Assembly: GCA_000383735.1 (NCBI GenBank)
Contig: KB912137.1
Coordinates: forward strand, 1-5,264
Direction: 5' to 3'
DNA: 5,264 nt
Origin: Verrucomicrobia bacterium SCGC AAA164-M04
GTDB lineage: Bacteria > Verrucomicrobiota > Verrucomicrobiae > Verrucomicrobiales > Akkermansiaceae
The notes under the pieces were generated by a model. It was not told the DNA's origin. It was given only the letters and a program-made list of their open reading frames with translations, and searched no databases. The position numbers and the translations under genes were made by a program. Shown in pieces: positions 1 through 5,264 of this stretch. Positions within the stretch are counted from its first letter, which is position 1. Each line of letters starts with the position of its first letter.

Positions 1-2817
1 GATGATGAGCTTGTAGTCTGGGTGGACATCGGAGATGAGGGCTCGGCCATTGCCATTAGTATCGCCGAATTTCTCCGCGATAACGCACCTGCTCGCTGTA
101 TCAATCCCATGAAAGATGGGGAGAAGGCTTTGAGAGTGGGTCGAAACTCCAACCGTGGCGGCACTTTCATCAATCCCTCCAAGGTCGAGGATAGTGGAGA
201 AGAGATCTACGCAGTGGACAAGTTTGTCAGTCGCTCCAGTGATACGGATATCAGGACCAACCGCAAAAAGTGGAACATGAATTCCGCCTTGATAGAGATC
301 GCCCTTGGCATGTCCATTCCCAAAAGGAGCCTGGACGACTTGGCCGGGAGTCCCATTGTCTCCGATGACGATAACGTTTGTCCGGTTAAGATCTACGACG
401 GTGAGAAGGCGTCCAATCTCGGTATCAAGTGCTTCAAGAGCACGAATGTATTGATCGCTATTCGAGGAGCCACTGGTGGAATACCCGCCCACTGGCGCGA
501 GATTAGAAGGAGGGCTATGGAAGGGGGTGTGGGGAGCATTAAAGGCCATCCAGAGAAACCACGGATTGGTTCCTTGAGAGACAATAAAATCGGTTCCTTC
601 ATTCACTTGGTCAGTGGTAGTGTAGCTAGTCACATCCTCAGTGATGGTTCCATTTTCTAGTTTATCCCAAAGAGTATAGTTTGTGACACCACCTCGGCGG
701 ATCCCGGCAAATTCTGGCCAGCCACCACGGACTGAGGGCGCATTGGCAGTTCCTCCTAAGTGCCATTTCCCGTAGGAAGCCATCTCGAAGCGAGAATTCT
801 GGGCAGTAAAAATTTCGGCCAGCGTCAACTCGGATGTTGGTAAAATCGAGGAAGCAGAGGGATTCCCAACCGTGTGCTCAAAGGGGTGACGACCAGTGAG
901 GATGGTGGCGCGAGTTGGGGAGCAGAGGGGCTGAGAGTGGCATCGGGTAAAGCGGAGTCCTCGCCTCACAAGGGCGTCCATGTTAGGAAGTTTGGGGAGG
1001 GCTATCCCAGTGGGATTATCGAAAGGAGAAGCGTCAATCCCCCAATCATCGATAATCAGGAGGAGGATATTTTTTTCCCCTCCACTAGAGAAGAAATTCT
1101 CTGAAAGATGCGTGCTATTAATGACAGCTTGATGGTCGCCATCGGGTAAGGTGGCACTATTAAAACAGAGGGTAAGAATACCGACGGAGCGATCGTACGA
1201 TGAAATGTTAGCGAGGCTGATATCTTGCGCCCCAACCTTGAGAGAGTTAATATTTTCTGGAAGAGGGGGATTAGCTGAGAAGCGGAAAGTATAAGTGGTC
1301 GTGAAGGTATTATTATCAACGAATCCGCTATCATCATAGGGCGCAACAGCGGCCTTTTTGACCCGGTAAAAATTATTCGAAAGAGCAGCTGTCTTATCGC
1401 CAACGACGAGTTTATCTTGGTCAGGATTGACACTGGAGAGGGTGGTCTTCCAGCTGCCGCCTCTGAGCGAAGGTGATGTTTCTAATTGGTAGGAGCCACC
1501 TTCCACTGCCTTCCATGTGAGGGTGATCTCGTCATTCCCAGTCTGGATAGTGTCAATGCTGGAACCCTTTTCTGCACCGCCTTCAAAGAGGAGTGTTACA
1601 GGCTCAGTGATAGAGTTAACGTTTCCTCCGGCGGGAGTGCCATAGTATTCTCGCCCCATGGCATAGGGAAACACTGGAGTGCCATCGGCTGCGATCGTTA
1701 TAAAGTAAGCATAGGTGCCACCGGGGAATTCAGGGGTCACACATAGGCGCCCATTGTGCTGATCCAAGTCGCCGGAATTTAGAAAGTCGTAGTCTTCAAT
1801 ATAACGTCCAAGAACGTAGGCGTTGTTGACAGGCGGACCCTGTTGATTGGTAGAAAGATTGGCATTTCGGTTTTGGAAAGCTGCGGCCCAAGCGGGAAGT
1901 GTGGTGCGCCCCGTGGTGGCAAGATTCGTGGTTCCATTTGTCCCATCGCGTTTCTGATAGCCTGAAACCATACGGCGGACCGTAGATGAAGGATTATTGG
2001 CATCCGAATAGGCATAGGGGCCGTAGATCGGAAGGCCATCAGCAGCCCAACCGAGAATGGGCGAGTGGTAGGAGTTGAAATTTTCGGTGTAAGTATTGGT
2101 CTCGAAATCATGATCCACGCTATCGCCAAGTTGGTGGCGAAGGCCAGGAGGGTTCGCGTGGTAGTGGTAGGTAGGGCCAGCTTGGTGAGCATTCCCTGCA
2201 TCGAAAGTGACCGATTCATTGACATAGGCATCGCGATTCCAGATGCCATCTCCGGTGATGCCATTGTTTGGCCTAGAGTCTGTAGAATTGCTGTTCGAGT
2301 AAGAAAAAGCATCCCGAGAATCAAACATGGAGACACCATTGACGTAGCGTCCGATCGTTCCGAGACTTGTACCTATTTTGTTGGTTGGGATAGTCGGGGT
2401 CCGAGGGATACGGTAAAGAATCGAACGGTTGCTTGGGTAGTTTGGAAAAAGATTGGTTTTGGCGGCATTGAGAAACCATGGCCCCATCAAATGGGAAGCT
2501 AGCCCAGTCGTTCGGATATAGACCCAGTCATTTGAATAAGAAATCTCATGAATATCGGCATAGGTCGGTAAGCTTTGATTTCCTCGTCCCCGAAACCAAG
2601 TGACGACAGATTGGTTTGACGCTTCGGCTTCTTTCGTCTCGTAGAGTCGAGCGTATTGGCCAGAATTATCAGTGGCCCAAGATGAGAGGCGCGGATCAGC
2701 GGAGAGAGCGGCAGGAAGGAAGAGGAACAATATGCCTAGGCAATACCTCTTTAGACCTTGTGGTGTTCCACCAGAAGCTAGACAGCTGACAACTGTATTT
2801 AGATTGAAATTTTTCAT
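1..2817 (-). CDS. Exported YHYH-domain/sulfatase fusion protein (3' end off window)
   Basis: The frame is open without a stop from the ATG at 2817-2815 to the left edge, giving 939 visible residues; the C-terminus is missing. Order of parts: a signal peptide (residues 1-40, long n-region, K23 R24, hydrophobic 26-38, probable cut after ALSA); a YHYH domain (about 100-400, with YHYHANP at 217-223, DGLPIYGPYAY at 260-270 and DLDQHNGRLC at 350-359); a small beta module (427-488); an undefined, probably beta-rich stretch (490-578); and a sulfatase domain from 581 (IIDDWG 588-593, CSPTR 632-636, TGR 641-643, GKWHLG 683-688, H763, DNG 820-822, GHAKG 835-839). The catalytic motifs place it in the S1 formylglycine sulfatases, which hydrolyse sulfate esters and need a maturation enzyme to oxidise C632; none is encoded here. 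The substrate cannot be read from sequence. No Met occurs between residues 387 and 613, which argues for one polypeptide. No clear Shine-Dalgarno precedes the start. Confidence -1.
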   Translation of the reverse strand, partial: MKNFNLNTVVSCLASGGTPQGLKRYCLGILFLFLPAALSADPRLSSWATDNSGQYARLYETKEAEASNQSVVTWFRGRGNQSLPTYADIHEISYSNDWVYIRTTGLASHLMGPWFLNAAKTNLFPNYPSNRSILYRIPRTPTIPTNKIGTSLGTIGRYVNGVSMFDSRDAFSYSNSNSTDSRPNNGITGDGIWNRDAYVNESVTFDAGNAHQAGPTYHYHANPPGLRHQLGDSVDHDFETNTYTENFNSYHSPILGWAADGLPIYGPYAYSDANNPSSTVRRMVSGYQKRDGTNGTTNLATTGRTTLPAWAAAFQNRNANLSTNQQGPPVNNAYVLGRYIEDYDFLNSGDLDQHNGRLCVTPEFPGGTYAYFITIAADGTPVFPYAMGREYYGTPAGGNVNSITEPVTLLFEGGAEKGSSIDTIQTGNDEITLTWKAVEGGSYQLETSPSLRGGSWKTTLSSVNPDQDKLVVGDKTAALSNNFYRVKKAAVAPYDDSGFVDNNTFTTTYTFRFSANPPLPENINSLKVGAQDISLANISSYDRSVGILTLCFNSATLPDGDHQAVINSTHLSENFFSSGGEKNILLLIIDDWGIDASPFDNPTGIALPKLPNMDALVRRGLRFTRCHSQPLCSPTRATILTGRHPFEHTVGNPSASSILPTSELTLAEIFTAQNSRFEMASYGKWHLGGTANAPSVRGGWPEFAGIRRGGVTNYTLWDKLENGTITEDVTSYTTTDQVNEGTDFIVSQGTNPWFLWMAFNAPHTPFHSPPSNLAPVGGYSTSGSSNSDQYIRALEALDTEIGRLLTVVDLNRTNVIVIGDNGTPGQVVQAPFGNGHAKGDLYQGGIHVPLFAVGPDIRITGATDKLVHCVDLFSTILDLGGIDESAATVGVSTHSQSLLPIFHGIDTASRCVIAEKFGDTNGNGRALISDVHPDYKLII
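889..924 (-). other. Sulfatase active-site signature (formylglycine site)
   Basis: The codons encode CSPTRATILTGR (residues 632-643). This is the sulfatase signature C-x-P-x-R followed by T-G-R. C632 (TGC at 924-922) is the residue normally oxidised to formylglycine. Because it is Cys and not Ser, either the oxygen-dependent formylglycine-generating enzyme or the radical anaerobic maturase could act on it. All key residues of the signature are present, so nothing suggests a dead enzyme in the visible part. Confidence -1.
1354..1539 (-). other. Small beta module between YHYH and sulfatase domains
   Basis: Residues 427-488 read as ITLTWKAVEGGSYQLETSP, then SLRGGSW and ending NNFYRVK. The pattern is strand-TW-turn-G-x-Y-x-x-x-x-S-x-x-L-x-x-W, a poly-threonine/serine stretch, then F-Y-R-V. 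This resembles the short modules usually seen at the C-termini of verrucomicrobial secreted proteins. A second copy closes the gene at the right end of the window (4695-4916). Here it sits inside the chain, between two larger domains, so a spacer or binding role is more likely than an export signal. Family name not recognised. Confidence -1.
1621..2520 (-). other. YHYH domain within the sulfatase fusion (approximate limits)
   Basis: This covers residues 100-399 of the fusion protein. In order it shows IRTTGL..H..GPW (101-114), GRYVNGV (156-162), WNRDAY (193-198), the naming motif YHYH (217-220), a conserved-looking DGLPIYGPYAY (260-270), DLDQHNGRLC (350-359) and TPEFPGGTYAYF (361-372). These match the arrangement of the YHYH family (Pfam PF14240 from memory) and the length is about that of a full domain. 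The family is found in secreted proteins; I know of no established biochemical activity. The clustered His, Asp and Tyr residues would allow metal binding, but that is inference. Confidence -1.
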
Positions 2818-2999
2818 AGGTCTTAGTTTTGGCCGAGTGGTTGGGGCCTTAGGAGCGTCGCTTTAAGTTGTGATGAACGATAAATTTTGCCAGAGCGGGA
2901 CGAGATTCAAAGGTGAAGTCCAAACGATCCCACCAAAAAAATCCTGCTTTTAATGTCATCATAAAGTGCGCGCGAAGCCCATCCTGCTAAAGCACAATA
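2818..2999. other. Intergenic region between the CotH-like and sulfatase-fusion genes
   Basis: This 182-base gap holds the upstream region of the sulfatase fusion gene. I could not find a convincing -35/-10 pair, a Shine-Dalgarno sequence near 2818-2830, or a clean terminator after the CotH-like stop codon. On the minus strand there is a run of seven T (plus-strand A at 2935-2941), but no stable hairpin lies directly before it. Most of the gap is covered by a short minus-strand open frame listed separately. Confidence -1.
2849..2962 (-). CDS. Possible 37-residue small ORF of unknown function
   Basis: Between the CotH-like and sulfatase genes an ATG-ATG start at 2962-2957 opens a 37-codon frame ending in TAA at 2851-2849, 31 bases before the sulfatase start. 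The peptide begins MMTLKAGFFWWDRLDF, contains ESRPAL, and ends HHNLKRRS. It is rich in aromatic and basic residues, has no signal peptide or membrane segment, and matches no family I recognise. No Shine-Dalgarno sequence precedes it. It could be a real small gene, a gene remnant, or an open frame inside a repeated intergenic element. A chance frame of this length is also quite possible, so confidence is low. Confidence -1.
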   Translation of the reverse strand: MMTLKAGFFWWDRLDFTFESRPALAKFIVHHNLKRRS

Positions 3000-4529
3000 T
3001 TAATCTTTGGGTGGTCTTGACTCTTCCCGGGGCGCCTGACGACGCAGGGGGCGACCACCGCGACCCTCGATTTTCACTCCTTTGCTCTTCCCTGCGAGCT
3101 GAGCTTTGACGGACCTGATACGCCGTTTAATAAAGGGCTTAATGGCAAATATATCGCGCTCAACAGCGGAGTTTTTTCCGGAGCTATCGCCTTCAATCCC
3201 CATATGAAATGCTATTTGCTCTTCTTTGCTAAGATACGGTTTGAGGGCGTTCGTAAAGATATCTACTCGCTCGTAAAGATTTTTCTCGGTGAAGGAATCC
3301 TTCATGAGTTCGTTCAACTTTTCTCGGTAGAGCTTGGAAAAATCCTTGTGAGTAAAGAGACGTTCCAAGAGAGGGATATTAGAGGTCCAAGGCCGCGTGA
3401 TATCCCACTCGGCGAGCTTCTCGGGAGTCGTCCCCATGGTGAAGGTTCCAAAAGCTTCGTTCACATCCCATGGAAAAAGACGAACCTTATTATCGGCCCG
3501 ATCAACCATCAAATAATAATTGTGAGGCGCTCCAATGTAACTGTCTAAACTGGCGAGGAGGCTAGTGGCGGCGAGGTAGCCCGCATAAAAATCGAGGTCC
3601 ATTTTTTCGCCAATCTGGTTTGAAAAGTCAGTGCCGGACACCTCCCCAATGAGGCTGAGAAAGTCACCGAATTGGGTGATCTGCTCCTTATTATCTTCCC
3701 CTTCCTTGATGTTGAAAACCTCCTTATACTGTTCGATCTCTTCACCGGGGTGTTGCCAATTAGCATGGGTCTCAGGTTTCATGAGGAGGCTACTCTTCGA
3801 TTTTTCACCAAACTTGCGCTCCAGATAGTTTTCATCCACCTGCTCGATCAAAACATAGATGCCCAGATTTTTTTTCTTTAGTTCACCCTCAATGGAAAGA
3901 CTCACCTTGGCCCAGCCCGTGCCTGGTGTCGGGATTCCAGCTGCTTGGTAGACCTCGTAAGCGAGCTTCTCCTTCATGAAGGCGGGATCTAAATAGGAAT
4001 TCGACAAATTGAATTTGGTCCGGCCGTGAAGTTTTTGTCCAGTGACAAAGCGGTTGGTGTCGATTTTCAGAGGTCTTTTGAGTCCATCGGAAGAGAAGCG
4101 GTAAGAAGAGTTTCCTTTAAATCGAAGACCAGCGTCTCCAATTTTTTCGCCATTAATCGTGATGTCAGCTTTGACATATTCGAAGCTCTTTCCAGCTCCA
4201 CCTCTTCTCCCACCACCAGGAGGTGGCCCATCAGGGCGCCGGGACCGACCACGTGGCGGGCCGTCGGGAAGAACTCCTCCTCGCGGCGGGACACCTCTTC
4301 CACGTTCGTTTTGAGAAGGTTGCATGGACTCCCAACCTTCCTTGGTGAGGGAAATATCGATTTCCACGACGTGATTGTCTTCGTAAACGGAACTCCAGAA
4401 GTCGTTGGATTTATCCTGATCAGGGGAAGCCTTTGTTTCCTCGCCAAATACGAGGGTAAGAGAAAGAGATATGGCAGCAAGAACTGTAAGAGTCATTGAC
4501 CAGTTTGAAGAACAATACAGAGGTTTCAT
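3000..4529 (-). CDS. Secreted CotH-family protein kinase
   Basis: This is a complete 509-residue protein. The N-terminus (K2, hydrophobic about 12-28, then FGEET) is a signal peptide, so the enzyme acts outside the cytoplasm. CotH family features (Pfam PF08757 from memory) follow: beta-rich entry VVEIDISLTKEGW (54-66), RFKGNSSYRF (136-145), KRPLKIDTNRF (151-161), HGRTKFNLSNSYLDPAFMKEKLA (within 168-190), GIYVLIEQVDENYL (223-236), HNYYL (336-340) and LFPWDVNEAFG (351-361). The Asp of FPWD (D355) fits the family's metal-binding acidic residue and K155 is a candidate ATP-contacting Lys; both assignments are by pattern. CotH proteins are atypical kinases known from Bacillus spore coats; here the substrate is unknown. 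A Gly/Pro/Arg-rich insert (75-113) and a basic Arg/Pro-rich tail (484-509) flank the fold. M1 is preferred over M12 because it supplies a charged n-region; neither has a clear Shine-Dalgarno. Confidence -1.
   Translation of the reverse strand: MKPLYCSSNWSMTLTVLAAISLSLTLVFGEETKASPDQDKSNDFWSSVYEDNHVVEIDISLTKEGWESMQPSQNERGRGVPPRGGVLPDGPPRGRSRRPDGPPPGGGRRGGAGKSFEYVKADITINGEKIGDAGLRFKGNSSYRFSSDGLKRPLKIDTNRFVTGQKLHGRTKFNLSNSYLDPAFMKEKLAYEVYQAAGIPTPGTGWAKVSLSIEGELKKKNLGIYVLIEQVDENYLERKFGEKSKSSLLMKPETHANWQHPGEEIEQYKEVFNIKEGEDNKEQITQFGDFLSLIGEVSGTDFSNQIGEKMDLDFYAGYLAATSLLASLDSYIGAPHNYYLMVDRADNKVRLFPWDVNEAFGTFTMGTTPEKLAEWDITRPWTSNIPLLERLFTHKDFSKLYREKLNELMKDSFTEKNLYERVDIFTNALKPYLSKEEQIAFHMGIEGDSSGKNSAVERDIFAIKPFIKRRIRSVKAQLAGKSKGVKIEGRGGRPLRRQAPREESRPPKD
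4191..4307 (-). repeat. Low-complexity Gly/Pro/Arg-rich coding segment in the CotH-like gene
   Basis: Residues 75-113 of the kinase are almost entirely Gly, Pro, Arg and Asp, with an imperfect internal duplication of LPDGPPRGR and RPDGPPPGG. The stretch sits between the first beta segment (about 54-70) and the FEYVKADITINGEKIGD segment (116-132). It looks like a flexible, positively charged loop inserted in the N-terminal part of the fold. The frame stays open through it, and it is more G+C-rich than its surroundings. Confidence -1.
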
Positions 4530-4694
4530 TGAGCTAGATGAACGAGGATACCGATTGAAAATGAATGCCCCATGAATGAGAACTTTTCTTCTCCGCCATC
4601 CGCTACAATCTAAAAGCGCCTTTAGGTCGCTCCCCCGACGAGTAAATTTGGAAGCGCTCGCTCGGGTTAATCAATACAAGTTAATACCGCCCTT
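4530..4694. other. Intergenic region upstream of the CotH-like gene
   Basis: This 165-base gap separates the stop of the LamG-like gene (TAG at 4697-4695) from the CotH-like start. It holds one possible terminator (listed separately). No convincing promoter pair or Shine-Dalgarno sequence could be read upstream of 4529. The gap length and the hairpin suggest the CotH-like gene has its own promoter, but this is inference. Confidence -1.
4612..4631 (-). terminator. Possible intrinsic terminator after the LamG-like gene
   Basis: Read on the minus strand, AGCGACC-TAAA-GGCGCT can fold into a six-pair stem (AGCG/CGCT and CC/GG) with one bulged A and a four-base loop, followed directly by a T run (TTTT at 4615-4612). 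It starts 64 bases after the stop codon at 4695. The stem is short and the T run brief, so this is a weak call. Confidence -1.
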
Positions 4695-4916
4695 CTAAAA
4701 TTGGCGAACTTGCAGAAACATTCGTCCTGCGATGAATCCCTCTCCTTCGACAAGATAGCTGCCCCCCTCAGGGCCCGCTGTTATGCTATCATCCAGTTCG
4801 ACCCAAGTCTCCAGATCAGAAGACCGCCAAACTTGGTAAATCTCTCCATCCTGCCCATTCCAAGTGATCGTCATTCCATCTTCAGCAACCGTTACCGTTT
4901 CTATCTGGAGTTCGGC
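4695..4916 (-). other. C-terminal small beta module of the LamG-like protein
   Basis: The encoded stretch follows the pattern ITW-x(4)-G-x-x-Y-x-V-x-x-S-x-D-L-x-T-W, then an ITAGPEGG turn and a closing FLQVRQF strand. It is the canonical-looking copy of the module also seen inside the sulfatase fusion (1354-1539). In this protein it is at the extreme C-terminus, the usual place for such modules in verrucomicrobial exported proteins, where a role in surface retention or sorting is possible but not shown. Confidence -1.
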
Positions 4917-5264
4917 CTTCTCCGTTGGCTTGGAAAGAGCTGTGTCTGTTCCTGCCCAAAAACGGAGCCCTGTGTCTAAGTTGATCGTTGCAGTGTCTCC
5001 AAGGTTAGCAATCGCTGCGAGGTTCGTATTATCACCATTTCCTGCAGCAAAGTTTCCTCCGAATATACCAAGCCCAGCCGCGTTCGCTCCACTCCAGTTA
5101 TTCTGAGTTCTGGCAACTTCAGTCGTATCGACAGTGGTTCCACTACTGGCTCCATCAACAAAGAGCTCCCATTCGATTTCGCTGGCATCGTATGCCCACA
5201 CAACTTCGACCTCTCCCCCTGAAACTTGCGCATCTGTAAGTTGATGAGTTACCACTCCCAAGGC
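4695..5264 (-). CDS. Secreted LamG-like protein, C-terminal part (5' end off window)
   Basis: The frame is open from the right edge to TAG at 4697-4695, giving 189 visible residues; the start lies outside the window, so no signal peptide can be judged. The first 110 or so residues look like the end of a LamG/concanavalin-A-like jelly roll: VEVVWAYD, WELFVDG, then GLGIFGGN, a Gly/Asn/Ala-rich loop, and GLRFWAGTDTAL. LamG_3-type domains are beta sandwiches, often binding glycans or mediating adhesion in exported proteins. The last 73 residues form a small beta module: MTITWNGQDGEIYQVW, RSSDLETWVEL, ending FLQVRQF at the natural C-terminus. The module resembles residues 427-488 of the sulfatase fusion. 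The domain name is assigned by pattern and the overall function is unknown. Confidence -1.
   Translation of the reverse strand, partial: ALGVVTHQLTDAQVSGGEVEVVWAYDASEIEWELFVDGASSGTTVDTTEVARTQNNWSGANAAGLGIFGGNFAAGNGDNTNLAAIANLGDTATINLDTGLRFWAGTDTALSKPTEKAELQIETVTVAEDGMTITWNGQDGEIYQVWRSSDLETWVELDDSITAGPEGGSYLVEGEGFIAGRMFLQVRQF

Noticed and set aside
22..660. Plus-strand open frame of 212 codons
   Set aside because: It lies wholly antisense to the sulfatase domain, whose minus-strand frame carries clear catalytic motifs. The plus-strand translation resembles no protein family.
1354..1620. Possible break between separate YHYH and sulfatase genes
   Set aside because: Reading every codon from 2817 to 1 showed no stop and no frame change, and there is no in-frame ATG between residues 387 and 613.
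1779..2339. Minus-strand open frame of 186 codons in another frame
   Set aside because: It overlaps the YHYH-coding frame. Its translation is rich in Met, Pro and Thr with no motif, while the chosen frame has YHYH, DGLPIYGPY and HNGRLC.
2065..2502. Plus-strand open frame of 145 codons
   Set aside because: Antisense to the YHYH domain, with no recognisable domain or start signal.
2672..2866. Plus-strand open frame of 64 codons across the sulfatase gene start
   Set aside because: Antisense to the signal-peptide region. The composition looks like an antisense shadow and no function is recognisable.
2935..2941. Run of seven T on the minus strand as a terminator after the CotH-like gene
   Set aside because: No stable hairpin lies immediately before it. 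Only scattered four- to six-base inverted matches (such as GTGC/GCAC) were found, too far from the T run.
4026..4499. Plus-strand open frame of 157 codons
   Set aside because: Antisense to the N-terminal half of the CotH kinase; it is a by-product of the G+C-rich low-complexity segment.
4641..4674. TTGATT and TTTACT as a promoter for the CotH-like gene
   Set aside because: The spacing is about 22 bases and the second hexamer matches the -10 consensus poorly.

Overview
The window reads as about 5.3 kb of a Verrucomicrobiota-like (less likely Planctomycetota) chromosome, with G+C near one half by eye. The taxon is inferred from content: a secreted S1-type sulfatase, a secreted CotH-family kinase carrying a Gly/Pro/Arg-rich insert, a LamG-like protein, a small beta module of the 'TW..G..Y....S..L..W' type common in exported proteins of that phylum, and starts without a clear Shine-Dalgarno sequence. 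No rRNA, tRNA, transposase, CRISPR array or phage gene was seen.

All three recognisable genes lie on the minus strand, so transcription runs from high to low coordinates. (1) 5264-4695 is the 3' end of a gene whose start lies beyond the right edge. Its visible part looks like the end of a LamG/concanavalin-A-like domain followed by the small beta module. (2) 4529-3000 is a complete 509-residue CotH-family protein kinase with a signal peptide. (3) 2817-1 is a gene cut by the left edge, open for 939 codons without a stop. It encodes an exported multidomain protein: signal peptide, YHYH domain, the same small beta module, an undefined probable beta-sandwich, then a sulfatase domain with an intact C-S-P-T-R formylglycine signature. 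The gaps are 165 bases (4530-4694, with one possible terminator) and 182 bases (2818-2999, which contains a 37-codon open frame of unknown status).

The three products all look secreted or surface-exposed. A reasonable but unproven reading is an extracytoplasmic set in which the sulfatase desulfates a sulfated polymer, the LamG and small beta modules provide binding or spacing, and the CotH protein phosphorylates a secreted partner. The YHYH domain has no established biochemical function known to me. Its fusion to a sulfatase, next to a CotH kinase, is the most interesting feature here.
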